A DNA stretch of 64,000 bases from positions 131,443 to 195,442 of the forward strand of contig NZ_JAHGAW010000007.1 of assembly GCF_018603885.1 (NCBI RefSeq), in the 5' to 3' direction. The position numbers and the translations under genes are program-made. Source of the DNA: Sphingobium nicotianae. Lineage in GTDB: Bacteria > Pseudomonadota > Alphaproteobacteria > Sphingomonadales > Sphingomonadaceae. Below, piece after piece: positions 42,305-51,101 of the stretch. Positions within the stretch are counted from its first letter, which is position 1, and the number at the start of each line of letters is the position of its first letter. Below the pieces are notes generated by a model that had not been told where the DNA came from, made no database searches, and saw nothing but the letters and a program-made list of their open reading frames with translations.

Positions 42305-43351
42305 ATGATCGATCGCCCTTCCGCGCCGCTCGCGCTGCATCTCGACAGCGCCGCGCTCAAGGCCAACTGGCAATGGCTGGCGAAGGCAAGCGGCCCGGCG
42401 CGCTGCGGCGGCGCGATCAAGGCCAATGGCTATGGTCTGGGCGCTGTCGAAGTGCTCCGCCATCTCGCCGCAGCGGGATGCCGGGACTTTTTCGTCGCGA
42501 CATGGGGCGAAGCGGCGGAACTGCTCCCGCATCTCGGCGAGGCTTCGCTGGGCGTTCTTCACGGCGTGCGCGAGGAGGATATGGCGCTCGCCGTCGGCGC
42601 AAAGGCGCTGCCGGTGCTGAACAGCCCACAGCAGATTGCGCGCTGGAAGGGCGCGAATGGCGGCCCGTGCCATGTGATGCTGGATACCGGCATGAACCGG
42701 CTCGGCCTCGACGGGCATGCACTCGATCGCACGCTGCTTGAAGGCCTGCCCATAGAGACGCTGCTCAGCCATCTCGCCTGCGCCGACGAGGATCATCCGC
42801 TCAACGCCACGCAGCTCGCGCTGTTCCGGCAGCTAGTGGTCGGGGTCCCGGCTAAGTCGCTCAGCCTGGCGAACAGCGCCGGCATCCTGCTCGGTCCGGA
42901 CTACGCCTTCGATCTGACGCGCCCCGGCCTCGCGCTCTATGGCGGCATTCCGCGCGCCGAAGCAGCGGGGCATATCGCACAGGTCGTGCGTCCGCACGCG
43001 CAGATCCTGCAGCGGCGCACCGTGCGCTCCGGCGAGTCGGTCGGTTATGGCGCGACCTTCGTGGCGACGAGCCAGCGCGAGGCGGCGGTGCTGAACCTTG
43101 GCTATGCGGACGGCTATCTGCGTGGTTTTTCGGGCAAGGGCGCCGCGTTGCTCGACGGGCAACGGCTCCCTGTGCTGGGTCGCGTCTCGATGGACCTGAT
43201 CGCCGTCGATGTGACGGACGCGCCGCATCTGGGGGAGGGGGACTGGCTCGAACTTGAGTTCGATCTGCCGACCGCATCGGCGCAATCCGGTCTGTCGCAA
43301 TATGAACTGCTGACGACGATCGGTCGTCGCTATGAACGGCGCTGGATCTAG
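42305..43351 (+). CDS. alr: Alanine racemase
   Basis: The 348-residue fold-type-III PLP enzyme makes D-alanine for peptidoglycan. PLP Lys39 is in GGAIKANGYGLG; VMLDTGMNRLGLDG, LSLANSAGILLG, LTRPGLALYGG follow; the second catalytic base Tyr is in ESVGYGATFVA; the end is GRVSMDLIAVDVTD and ELLTTIGRRYERRW. It is slightly shorter than the enterobacterial enzymes. It lies 10 bp after the MHS transporter, so they may be co-transcribed, and ends four bases from the convergent kinase gene. Confidence 0.96.
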   Translation: MIDRPSAPLALHLDSAALKANWQWLAKASGPARCGGAIKANGYGLGAVEVLRHLAAAGCRDFFVATWGEAAELLPHLGEASLGVLHGVREEDMALAVGAKALPVLNSPQQIARWKGANGGPCHVMLDTGMNRLGLDGHALDRTLLEGLPIETLLSHLACADEDHPLNATQLALFRQLVVGVPAKSLSLANSAGILLGPDYAFDLTRPGLALYGGIPRAEAAGHIAQVVRPHAQILQRRTVRSGESVGYGATFVATSQREAAVLNLGYADGYLRGFSGKGAALLDGQRLPVLGRVSMDLIAVDVTDAPHLGEGDWLELEFDLPTASAQSGLSQYELLTTIGRRYERRWI

Positions 43352-43354
43352 CGC

Positions 43355-44782
43355 TCAGTAGCTTGGTTGCGCGGCCATGCCGGCCTGATCGCCGCGCACC
43401 ACTTCGCGCAGCCCGCGCACGATCTGGAGCACCGTCGCCGGCTTGCGGATCGAGCGACAGTTGGCGAACTCCTGGACATAGTCCAGATCCTCATAGCCCG
43501 TGCAGAAGAGGAACGGGATGCCGAGCCGCCGCAGCGAGCGCGCAAGCGGAAAGACCGGCATGCCGGCGAGGTCGACGTCGAGAATCGCGGCGTCGGGCCG
43601 CTTGCGATCAGCGGAGAGGAGGCGATTGGCTTCGTCGATCGATCCGGCGGGACCTATGATCGACCAGCCGAATTCTTCGAGCGATCGGGACATTTGCATG
43701 GCGAGGAGCGGCTCGTCTTCGACGATCAACAGAGTCCCTAGCTCGCTGTCGCCGCTGCCATTCTGGACTGTCTGCCCCATGCCGGCGCCGCCTCCCTTGC
43801 CACCCCTGGTGCCTGCACTCCGGTCGGAGCTGATTTGCAGAACGGTTTCGGGGAGATTTAGTTGCAGACGAATTCCCGCTGGATCCCAATGTTGTTCGAG
43901 CGTGCCGCAGAGCTGATTCCTGGCGATCTGCTGGATGAGGCTGCTGCCAAAGCCGGCCTTCTCGGGTTGCGTGACGCGCGGCCCGCCACTCTCCTGCCAG
44001 AGCATCGCCACCTCGTCATTGTCGCGCCGGGTCCAGCGCAGATCGACGTGGCCGCCGCGCGCGGAGAGCGCGCCAAATTTGACGGCGTTGGTCGCCAGTT
44101 CGTGGATCAGCATGCTGATCGGTTGCACGGCGCGCGCCGACAATCTGAGATCGGGCCCTTCGATGGTGAAGCTGTCGGGATCGGCATAGGTGCCAAGCTC
44201 GTCCTGCGCGACCTGGCGCAGCGAGGCGCCCTGCCAGCGGCCGCGGGCCAGAAGGCTGTGCGCGCGGGACATGGCGCCGATGCGGCCAGAGAGGGACTCC
44301 GCATAGGCTTCGCGCGTCGGCGCCTGAGTCAGGGACACGAGCGAGGAGACGATGGCGAGGATATTTTTGGCGCGATGGTCGACCTCACGCGCCAGCAGTG
44401 CCTGTGCGTCCTCCTGCGCCTTGCGTTCGGTGATGTCGCGCAGGATGACGGTGGTCATGCGCTCGTCGCCGATCTGCGCTTGCGAGATCGAGGCTTCGAC
44501 GGGAAATTCCTCGCCGTCCGCCCGCAGCGCGCTGATCGCGCCATGCATGCCGGTCGGACCGGCATCGGCACGAAACCTCTCGGGAATGAATCGCTCGATC
44601 GGCGTTCCCATCACCTCCTGCGCGCTGATTCCGAACATCTTCTCGGCGGCGGGGTTAAAGCAGATGATCTGCTGTGCCTCGTCCGCGCTGATGATGGCGT
44701 CCATCGCCGTCGCGACAATCGCTTCGAGGCGATCATGGGTGCGGGCAGGGGTGGCGCTTTGATCGATGAATCCGGACGTCAT
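43355..44782 (-). CDS. PAS-HWE hybrid sensor histidine kinase with C-terminal receiver
   Basis: The 475-residue cytoplasmic protein starts at ATG 44782 with GGGGAG upstream; a TTG at 44806 is possible. PAS domain at about 20-125 (DAIISADEAQQIICFNPAAEKMFG), then the HWE/HisKA_2 dimerisation motif REVDHRAKNILAIVSSLVSL with the phospho-His, the N-box LIHELATNAVKFGAL, and a degenerate C-terminal ATPase part (GFGSSLIQQIARNQL). After a Gly-rich linker comes a receiver (LLIVEDEPLLAMQM; Asp in AAILDVDLAG; Lys in RKPA). HWE kinases often feed the alphaproteobacterial general stress or light response. The partner is unknown. Confidence 0.92.
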   Translation of the reverse strand: MTSGFIDQSATPARTHDRLEAIVATAMDAIISADEAQQIICFNPAAEKMFGISAQEVMGTPIERFIPERFRADAGPTGMHGAISALRADGEEFPVEASISQAQIGDERMTTVILRDITERKAQEDAQALLAREVDHRAKNILAIVSSLVSLTQAPTREAYAESLSGRIGAMSRAHSLLARGRWQGASLRQVAQDELGTYADPDSFTIEGPDLRLSARAVQPISMLIHELATNAVKFGALSARGGHVDLRWTRRDNDEVAMLWQESGGPRVTQPEKAGFGSSLIQQIARNQLCGTLEQHWDPAGIRLQLNLPETVLQISSDRSAGTRGGKGGGAGMGQTVQNGSGDSELGTLLIVEDEPLLAMQMSRSLEEFGWSIIGPAGSIDEANRLLSADRKRPDAAILDVDLAGMPVFPLARSLRRLGIPFLFCTGYEDLDYVQEFANCRSIRKPATVLQIVRGLREVVRGDQAGMAAQPSY

Positions 44783-44926
44783 GGACGAAATTGCTCCCCG
44801 CCCCAAAGTTGCGCGTCTTACCCGGACGCCCAGCTATCCGCCGAACCATCGAAAAAAACAATGAAAACTTCGCTATCCGGCCGGATCCGAACGTGATCGG
44901 ACCCGGCACAATCATTTATTTGTTCA

Positions 44927-46099
44927 TTACCGCTCGATGCACATGGCGATGCCCATGCCACCGCCGATGCACAGGGTGGCGAGGCCCTTATGCGCGTCGC
45001 GGCGGGCAAGCTCGTGAATCAGGGTGGTCAGGATGCGCGCGCCCGATGCGCCGATCGGGTGGCCGATCGCGATGGCGCCGCCATTGACGTTCACGATGTC
45101 GGGATTCCAGCCCAGCTCCTTGCCGACAGCCAGCGCCTGCGCGGCGAACGCCTCGTTGGCCTCGATCAGGTCGAGATCACCGATCGTCCAGCCAGCCTTC
45201 TCGAGCGCCTTGCGGCTTGCCGGTGCCGGGCCGATACCCATGACCGAGGGATCGACGCCGCAGGTCGCCCAGCTCGCGATGCGTGCGAGAATGGGGGCGC
45301 CGCGCCGGGCCGCCTCGTCGGCCGACATGACGACGAGCGCCGCAGCGCCGTCATTGAGGCCGCTGGCATTGGCGGCGGTCACCGTGCCGTCCTTCTTGAA
45401 CGCGGGGCGCAGGCCAGCCATCGCCTCGATCGTCGCGCCAGCGCGGATATATTCGTCGGTATCGACGATCGTGTCGCCCTTGCGACCGCTGATCGTCACC
45501 GGCGCGATCTCGCCGGCGAACTTGCCGGCGGCGCGGGCGGCCTCGGCCTTGTTCTGGCTGGCCGTGGCGAAGGCATCCTGCGCCTCGCGCGTGATCTGAT
45601 ATTTCTCGGCCACATTCTCGGCGGTGATGCCCATGTGATAATCGTTGAACGCGTCCCACAGGCCGTCCTTGATCATCGTGTCGATGAAGCTGACATTACC
45701 CATCTTGGTGCCGGCGCGCATATTCTGCGCATGGGGCGACATCGACATGCTCTCCTGCCCACCCGCGATCATGATCGTCGCGTCGCCGGCCTGGATCTGC
45801 TGCGCGGCGAGCGCGACCGAACGCAGGCCCGACCCGCAGACCTGATTGATCGCGAAGGCGGTGCGGTCGGTCGGGATGCCGGCATTGACCGCGGCCTGAC
45901 GCACTGGATTCTGGCCCTGCGCCGCGGTCAGCACCTGGCCGAAGATGACTTCATTGACCTCGTCCGGCGCGACGCCAGCCTGCTCGAGCGCGGCGAGGAT
46001 CGCGACACGGCCCAGCTCGTGAGCCGGCGTATTGGCGAAGCTGCCGAGGAAGCTGCCGACGGGCGTGCGCTTGGCGGCGGTGATGACGATGTCGGTCAT
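44927..46099 (-). CDS. phaA: Acetyl-CoA C-acetyltransferase
   Basis: The 390-residue biosynthetic-type thiolase has its nucleophile in [18 protein letters not shown], then [46 protein letters not shown] and the second Cys in [11 protein letters not shown]. It closely follows the AtoB/PhaA consensus and condenses two acetyl-CoA. The gene name rests on context: a PHA-synthase-like gene lies 66 bp upstream on the same strand, and phaR diverges from that gene. A phaB-type reductase is not in the window. Confidence 0.9.
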   Translation of the reverse strand: MTDIVITAAKRTPVGSFLGSFANTPAHELGRVAILAALEQAGVAPDEVNEVIFGQVLTAAQGQNPVRQAAVNAGIPTDRTAFAINQVCGSGLRSVALAAQQIQAGDATIMIAGGQESMSMSPHAQNMRAGTKMGNVSFIDTMIKDGLWDAFNDYHMGITAENVAEKYQITREAQDAFATASQNKAEAARAAGKFAGEIAPVTISGRKGDTIVDTDEYIRAGATIEAMAGLRPAFKKDGTVTAANASGLNDGAAALVVMSADEAARRGAPILARIASWATCGVDPSVMGIGPAPASRKALEKAGWTIGDLDLIEANEAFAAQALAVGKELGWNPDIVNVNGGAIAIGHPIGASGARILTTLIHELARRDAHKGLATLCIGGGMGIAMCIER

Positions 46100-46165
46100 T
46101 GTGGCGAATCCCTAGATTGAGGCGCCAGGAGAGGCGCGGAAGTCAGTCCGTCGCGCGCGTTAGCA

Positions 46166-47206
46166 TCAGCCACCGCAACGCGAAAGCCAGTCGCTCAATC
46201 CTCTCCACAAAGCCTGTTCCGCCCGGCTGCCGATCATCATGCCGACATGGCCGAGCGCCAGATCGATCCGCTCGTGCGCGGGCGGCGTGGTCGCGGCGGG
46301 TACGATCCGGTCGCTGGTCGAGGCGATGGCGAGCGTCGGGCAATCGAGTGCCGCCGGGTTCGCCACGGTGCCGCCGATGGACCACGTCCCGCTCCCCGTC
46401 ATATTGGAAGCGTAACAGCGCTCCGCAAGGTCGCTGCCGGCGCCGAGCGTGAGCGGCGCGCCGTCATTGGCCCAGTCTTCCAGGGCAATGAAACCATGAT
46501 AGGCGGGAGTGCCTTCCTCGATCTCGCCGAAATTCGCATATTTGGCGATGGTCCGCTCCGGATCGAGCGACCAGAAGCCGGTCTGGAACACCTCCATCGG
46601 AACCAGGCCGAGCGTTTCGCAGCCGGCCCGGGATTGCTGCCAGGTCGCGGCGATCTTTTCGCGGAAGCTCTCGTCATATTGCGCGAAGTCCCATGGCGCC
46701 GCGATCGAGGCGACGCCGGCGGCCGGGCGACCCAGGGCAGCCAGACGCGCCGCCGCGCCGATCGCCAAAGTGCCGCCGAGGCAATAACCGACCAGCAGGG
46801 GCGGGCGTCCCAACCGATCGAGCAGAGGGATGAGCAGATCTTCGACATGGCCGGCAAGGTCCACCGTTCGCTCGTCCGCGCCCGGCGTGCCCCAGTCGAG
46901 CAGATAGGCCTCATGGCCCTCGCGCTGCAGGAAGCGCAGCAGCGATCGCCGCTCGGTCAGGTCGAGCACGTTGGGCGGATTGATCAGCGACGGCACGAGG
47001 ATCACGGGCGATTTTGCGGATGCATTTTGTGCAACGCGGTGTCGCGTCGCCAAAGTTGCGCGATCTTTCCGCGCAACAATTTCCGGCGGATTCGGGTCGA
47101 TTCGGCGCGAGGCAGCCTGATAGCGGCGCAAACCGGCGAACGCGCGCCGCCGCAAATCGGCATCTTGTGCCGTGACGGACCACAAAATCGACAGAAACAG
47201 CGGCAA
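46166..47206 (-). CDS. Short poly(3-hydroxyalkanoate) synthase-like alpha/beta hydrolase
   Basis: The protein is about 346 residues if started at TTG 47206 (PLFLSILWSVTAQDADLRRR); the frame continues upstream but would overlap the divergent phaR start, and the true start is uncertain. The core is PhaC-like: VPSLINPPNVLDLTERRSLL, GHEAYLLDWGTPG, the Cys nucleophile in LLVGYCLGGTLAIGA, ASIAAPWDF, an acid in STSDRIVPA, and the His in LGHVGMMIG. Class I PhaC has about 590 residues; this lacks the N-terminal domain and is nearer to class III PhaC in size. It sits between phaA and divergent phaR. Confidence 0.78.
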   Translation of the reverse strand: MPLFLSILWSVTAQDADLRRRAFAGLRRYQAASRRIDPNPPEIVARKDRATLATRHRVAQNASAKSPVILVPSLINPPNVLDLTERRSLLRFLQREGHEAYLLDWGTPGADERTVDLAGHVEDLLIPLLDRLGRPPLLVGYCLGGTLAIGAAARLAALGRPAAGVASIAAPWDFAQYDESFREKIAATWQQSRAGCETLGLVPMEVFQTGFWSLDPERTIAKYANFGEIEEGTPAYHGFIALEDWANDGAPLTLGAGSDLAERCYASNMTGSGTWSIGGTVANPAALDCPTLAIASTSDRIVPAATTPPAHERIDLALGHVGMMIGSRAEQALWRGLSDWLSRCGG

Positions 47207-47279
47207 AGGCCGTGGTCCATGTTGCGATGCGGAAAGAATCGATGCTATGCTGCGGCGACCGGTGGGCGGAGCATTAGAT

Positions 47280-47840
47280 ATGGCAAGATCGAAGTCGGGT
47301 GGCGAATCGGGTACCATCGTTATCAAGAAATACGCCAACCGGCGGCTTTATGACACGGAAACGTCGAGCTACATCACGCTCGAGTTGCTCTCGCAGATGA
47401 CCCGCGAAGGTCGCGACTTCGTCGTGGTCGACGCCAAGTCGGGCGAAGACATCACGCATAATGTCCTTACCCAGATCATCATGGAAGAAGAGCAGCGTGG
47501 CGGCAGCGAGAGCATGCTGCCCGTGAGCTTCCTGCGCCAGCTTATCTCGCTTTACGGCGACTCGATGCAGTCCATGGTGCCGCAATATCTCGAAGCCAGC
47601 ATGGACGCGTTCCGCAAGAATCAGCAGCAGTTCCAGGAAGCTATGCAAGGCGCCTTCGCCGGCGGCCCCTTCGCCGAGATCGCCAAGCGCAACATGGAAA
47701 TGCTGAATGCCGCCGCCAGCGCTTTCAAGCCGCCGGCGCCGGCCAAGCCCGCGCCCAAGAGTGAAGGCTCGGACGAAGTCGCCGAACTCAAGGCGCAGCT
47801 TGCGGCCCTGAACGCGAAGATCGACAAGCTGGGCGGCTGA
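47280..47840 (+). CDS. phaR: Polyhydroxyalkanoate synthesis repressor PhaR
   Basis: This 186-residue protein follows GGGCGGAG. The N-terminal PHB/PHA DNA-binding domain is IVIKKYANRRLYDTETSSYITLELLSQM; the accumulation-regulator domain follows (VVVDAKSGEDITHNVLTQIIMEEE, then LPVSFLRQLISLYGDSMQSMVPQYLEASMDAF). An Ala/Pro-rich hinge leads to a coiled-coil-like C-terminus (VAELKAQLAALNAKIDKLGG). PhaR represses phasin genes and binds PHA granules. It diverges from the PhaC-like gene with phaA beyond, so it may control that pair. Confidence 0.95.
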   Translation: MARSKSGGESGTIVIKKYANRRLYDTETSSYITLELLSQMTREGRDFVVVDAKSGEDITHNVLTQIIMEEEQRGGSESMLPVSFLRQLISLYGDSMQSMVPQYLEASMDAFRKNQQQFQEAMQGAFAGGPFAEIAKRNMEMLNAAASAFKPPAPAKPAPKSEGSDEVAELKAQLAALNAKIDKLGG

Positions 47841-47864
47841 CGACTTCTTCGAAACGATAAATCC

Positions 47865-47953
47865 GTTCGCCCTGAGCTTGTCGAAGGGCCGTCCTTATCT
47901 TCTGCGAAGATAGGAAGATGAAAAGCCCTTCGACAAGGTCAGGGCGAACGGCC
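47865..47953. repeat. Inverted doublet of the GCCCTGAGCTTGTCGAAGGGC repeat with a middle hairpin
   Basis: Copies at 47865-47891 and 47927-47953 are inverted and match at all but one loop base. Between them a third hairpin (47896-47904 with 47908-47916) fills the spacer. It lies between phaR and proS and shares its core with the doublet at 38,756 and the GIY-YIG cassette ends. Confidence 0.85.
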
Positions 47954-48018
47954 GTTTGTGTTTTCGCCTTGTCGCTCTAAAGCCCATGCCATTCCATCCA
48001 CCATCGAAGCCCGGACCC

Positions 48019-49557
48019 ATGAGTATCCCCAATTTCAAGCATGCCCTTCCCGTCACGCGCGCGCAGGACTTTGCCGCCTGGTATCAGGCCGTCGTCTCCG
48101 AGGCCGATCTGGCCGAGGAAAGCGGCGTGCGCGGCTCGATGGTCATCCGGCCGTGGGGCTATGGCATCTGGGAGCGCATCCAGAAGCTGATGGACGCGCG
48201 GATCAAGGCCGCGGGCGTCGAGAATTGCTATTTCCCGCTGTTCATCCCGTTGTCCTATTTCGCCAAGGAAGCCGATCATGTGGACGGCTTCGCCAAGGAG
48301 ATGGCGGTTGTCACCCATCATCGCCTCAAAATGATCGACGGCAAACTCTCACCGGACCCCGAGGCGAAACTGGAAGAGCCGCTGATCGTGCGGCCGACTT
48401 CCGAGACGATCATCGGTGCCGCTATGGCGCGCTGGGTGCAGAGCTGGCGCGACCTGCCATTGCTGGTCAACCAGTGGGCCAACGTCGTGCGGTGGGAGAT
48501 GCGGACTCGCATGTTCCTGCGCACCACGGAGTTTCTCTGGCAGGAAGGCCATACCGCTCACGCCACGGCCGAGGATGCGCGTGCCGAGACCATGCGGGCG
48601 CTTGAAATGTATCGCGACTTTGCCGAGACTGCGCTCGCGATGCCGGTCGTTGCCGGTGAAAAGCCCGAAAATGAGCGCTTTCCGGGCGCCGTCGCAACCT
48701 ATTCGATCGAAGCTATGATGCAAGACGGGAAGGCGCTGCAGGCTGGTACGTCTCACTATCTGGGCACCGGTTTCGCGGAGGCTGCTGGTATCAAATACCA
48801 GGATGCGGAGGGCGGTCAGCAATTCGCTCACACGACAAGCTGGGGCACCACGACCCGCATGATCGGCGGCGTCATCATGGTCCACGGCGATGATGACGGC
48901 CTGCGCTGCCCGCCGATGATCGCGCCCTATCAGGTCGTCATCGTGCCGATGTTGCGCGACAATGACGAGGACGCGGCTGTGCTCGCTTATTGCGAGGATC
49001 TGGCCAGGGCGCTGGGCGAAGTGGATGTGTTCCGCGAGCCGCTGCGCGTGCTGCTGGACAGGAAGCCGCTCAAGGCCTCGAACAAGCGCTGGGCCTGGGT
49101 CAAGAAGGGCGCCCCAATCATCGTCGAGGTCGGCGGGCGTGACGTTGCGGGCGGCAACGTCTCGGTATTGCGCCGCGACCGGCTCTACAACGAGACCGGC
49201 AAGACGGCGAGCGCCATCGTGCCGCGTGGGGATTTCGTCGCGAGCGCCGCCGAGACACTGCGCGATATTCAGGCCAGCCTCTACGGCGAGGCCAAGACGC
49301 GGCTCGATGCCAATCTGCGCCGCGACGTGACCGACAAGGCGGCGCTGGCCGCCGCCTTCGCGGGTGACAAGCCGGGCTGGGTCGAGGTCGAATGGGCAAA
49401 GCCGACGGGTGCTGCGCTCGATGCGGTCGAGGAATGGCTGAAGGGCGAGAAGCTGACCCTGCGCAACACGCCGCTCGATGCGGCGCCGGCGACGGGCCAG
49501 TGCATCTTCACCGGCGAAAAGGCCGTCGAACGCGTGATCGTCGGCCGCAGCTACTGA
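48019..49557 (+). CDS. proS: Prolyl-tRNA synthetase
   Basis: The 512-residue class II synthetase starts at MSIPNFKHALPVTRAQDFA; an ATG 11 codons earlier is possible. Class II motif 1 lies in the region after RPWGYGIWERIQ; motif 2 is LRTTEFLWQEGHTAH; LIVRPTSETIIG and NQWANVVRWEMRTRMFLR are diagnostic; motif 3 is in TTSWGTTTRMIGGVIMVHGDDDG. The arrangement without an editing insert and with an EAxxKYPxx-like C-terminus fits the archaeal/eukaryotic-type (ProS type 3) form found in some bacteria, though this subtype is an inference. A strong terminator follows. Confidence 0.95.
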   Translation: MSIPNFKHALPVTRAQDFAAWYQAVVSEADLAEESGVRGSMVIRPWGYGIWERIQKLMDARIKAAGVENCYFPLFIPLSYFAKEADHVDGFAKEMAVVTHHRLKMIDGKLSPDPEAKLEEPLIVRPTSETIIGAAMARWVQSWRDLPLLVNQWANVVRWEMRTRMFLRTTEFLWQEGHTAHATAEDARAETMRALEMYRDFAETALAMPVVAGEKPENERFPGAVATYSIEAMMQDGKALQAGTSHYLGTGFAEAAGIKYQDAEGGQQFAHTTSWGTTTRMIGGVIMVHGDDDGLRCPPMIAPYQVVIVPMLRDNDEDAAVLAYCEDLARALGEVDVFREPLRVLLDRKPLKASNKRWAWVKKGAPIIVEVGGRDVAGGNVSVLRRDRLYNETGKTASAIVPRGDFVASAAETLRDIQASLYGEAKTRLDANLRRDVTDKAALAAAFAGDKPGWVEVEWAKPTGAALDAVEEWLKGEKLTLRNTPLDAAPATGQCIFTGEKAVERVIVGRSY

Positions 49558-49578
49558 CGCAGACCGACAGGCAAACAA

Positions 49579-49617
49579 AAAGGCCCCGCCGGATAACGCC
49601 GGCGGGGCCTTTTCTTG
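49579..49617. terminator. Strong bidirectional intrinsic terminator
   Basis: A 14-bp perfect GC-rich stem (49579-49592 with 49599-49612) with a six-base loop is flanked by an A-tract before and TTTTCTT after. It lies between proS and the convergent PEP-CTERM gene, so it can end transcription from both sides. Confidence 0.92.
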
Positions 49618-49632
49618 GTCAGTCGATCAGGT

Positions 49633-50283
49633 TCAGGCGAAGGCGACGGCCGACTTGCGGGCGCGCATCGCGGCACCGGCGAGGCCCATGCCGGCGATCA
49701 TCATCGCCCAGGTCGCGGGCTCCGGAACGCCCGGCGTCGGCGGCGTGACGGGCGGCGTGTAGGCCGTTCCGCCGAAAGCGGGCGAGTTCAGCGTGCCGTT
49801 GATGTAGCTGCTGCCGGTCGGAAAGCCGCCCGAGAGCAAGCGAACCGAGATCACGCTGCCTTCGAGGTTGAAGCGATAGTCCTGCCCCTGGAAGGTGAAG
49901 TTGGTCAGGAACACGAAGCCGTTGAAGGCGCCGTTGTTATACTGGATGCCGGCGAGGCGCTCGGCGTCCAGATTGTCGGCCTTCGTCCAGGTGAACGGCC
50001 CGAAGTTGATCGTGAAATCATCGGCATCCGGAATGGTCGCGGCGTCGGTAAAGTTGTCGAAGAAGATGTTCTGGAAGCCCGTGCCCGAGCCCGGAACCAG
50101 ATCGGTCTGGTAGACGAAGCTGCCGGTGACCGACATGCCGCCGGTAAAGCCATTGTTGCGAAATGGCGGCTTCACATTGGGCGTGCTGCCCAGCTGGCCA
50201 TCGAAGTTCGCCTTCACATAGGTGGCGGCGGCAAGCGGTGAGGTGCTGGCGAGAAGTGCCAGTCCAAGAATGATGTGCTTCAT
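49633..50283 (-). CDS. PEP-CTERM sorted exported protein
   Basis: The 216-residue protein starts at MKHIILGLALLASTSPLAAAT (signal peptide, cleavage near residue 19) with GGGAGAA upstream. The mature part is beta-rich and Asn/Gly/Phe-rich, without a known enzyme motif. A Pro-rich linker (TPPVTPPTPG) leads to the C-terminal sorting signal VPEPATWAMMIAGMGLAGAAMRARK: PEP, one transmembrane helix and a basic end, as recognised by exosortase. It is probably an extracellular or surface matrix protein. No exosortase lies in the window. It ends at the shared terminator with proS. Confidence 0.88.
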   Translation of the reverse strand: MKHIILGLALLASTSPLAAATYVKANFDGQLGSTPNVKPPFRNNGFTGGMSVTGSFVYQTDLVPGSGTGFQNIFFDNFTDAATIPDADDFTINFGPFTWTKADNLDAERLAGIQYNNGAFNGFVFLTNFTFQGQDYRFNLEGSVISVRLLSGGFPTGSSYINGTLNSPAFGGTAYTPPVTPPTPGVPEPATWAMMIAGMGLAGAAMRARKSAVAFA

Positions 50284-50573
50284 TTGAATTCTCCCTAATC
50301 CCACTGGAGCCCATGCTGAAGGCTTGTAGTCATATGTCGCCCGTTTAATAAATTGTAAACGAAAGCTTTCGTCCCAACAGAGGACGTTTCACTTCGATAC
50401 GTTAACTAAACTTAATCATCTTCTGTGACGTTTGGACGAAACTCTCCGTTTTTCGCCTATTGGAGAAGGCGGCCGACGCTGGCCTGGTCGAGACGGTGCA
50501 GCGAAGACAAGCGTCGCTACGAGCGACGGTCTGGCGACGGCCGTTGCCATGGTCGCCTGGGGCGCGCGGCTGG
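50284..50573. promoter_or_regulatory. AT-richer leader region of the PEP-CTERM gene
   Basis: The interval between the PEP-CTERM start and the moaB end includes 50330-50440, clearly less GC-rich than its surroundings (TTTAATAAATTGTAAACG; GTTAACTAAACTTAATC). TTTCGTCCCAA (50368-50378) is inverted as TTTGGACGAAA (50431-50441) with one mismatch, a possible operator pair. No sigma-factor box is certain and no gene is supported. Confidence 0.35.
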
Positions 50574-51101
50574 TCAGCGCTCCATGAGGCGAGGCATCAG
50601 CTCGACGAAGTTGCAGGGCATGAAGCGGCTGTCGAGCTGGTGGACCAGGATCTGATCCCAGCCGTCCTTCACCGCGCCGGTCGAGCCGGGCAGCGCGAAG
50701 ATATAGGTGCCGCGTGCGACGCAGGCGCACGCGCGCGACTGGATCGTCGAGGTGCCGATCGTCTGGAAGCTCAGCCAGCGGAACAGCTCGCCGAAGCCGG
50801 GAATGGGCTTGTCCTGGATTTTCTCGATCGCTTCGGGCGTCACGTCGCGGCCGGTGACGCCTGTACCGCCCGTAGTGATGATCACGTCGATCCAAGGGTC
50901 ATCGATCCAGCGATGCATGTGGGCGAGGATCGCCTCAACGCTGTCGACGCTGATCTCGCGAGCCGCCACGACATGGCCGGCGTCGGTGATCCGCGCAGCA
51001 AGCGTATCGCCCGAGCGGTCCTCGGCGCGCGTGCGTGTGTCGGAGACGGTCAGGACGGCGATGTTGACGGGCAGGAATGTCCTGCTTTCGTCAATCGGCA
51101 C
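50574..51101 (-). CDS. moaB: Molybdenum cofactor biosynthesis protein B
   Basis: The 175-residue protein starts at GTG 51101, giving [22 protein letters not shown] as in related MoaB proteins, and overlaps the transglycosylase end by 11 bp. The MoCF-binding motifs are [19 protein letters not shown] and [19 protein letters not shown]. MoaB-type proteins bind or adenylylate molybdopterin; in bacteria with MogA the exact role is less clear. No other Mo-cofactor genes lie nearby. It is the last gene of a three-gene overlapping series with the transglycosylase and the UDG-like gene. Confidence 0.93.
   Translation of the reverse strand: MPIDESRTFLPVNIAVLTVSDTRTRAEDRSGDTLAARITDAGHVVAAREISVDSVEAILAHMHRWIDDPWIDVIITTGGTGVTGRDVTPEAIEKIQDKPIPGFGELFRWLSFQTIGTSTIQSRACACVARGTYIFALPGSTGAVKDGWDQILVHQLDSRFMPCNFVELMPRLMER

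Noticed and set aside
50402-50415. A CtrA-like TTAA-N-TTAA box upstream of the PEP-CTERM gene
   Set aside because: The spacing is six rather than seven bases, and a single match in an AT-richer region is weak evidence.
50425-50655. A 76-codon plus-strand frame upstream of and overlapping the moaB end
   Set aside because: It is Arg-rich, has no ribosome site, and overlaps the C-terminal codons of moaB in antisense.
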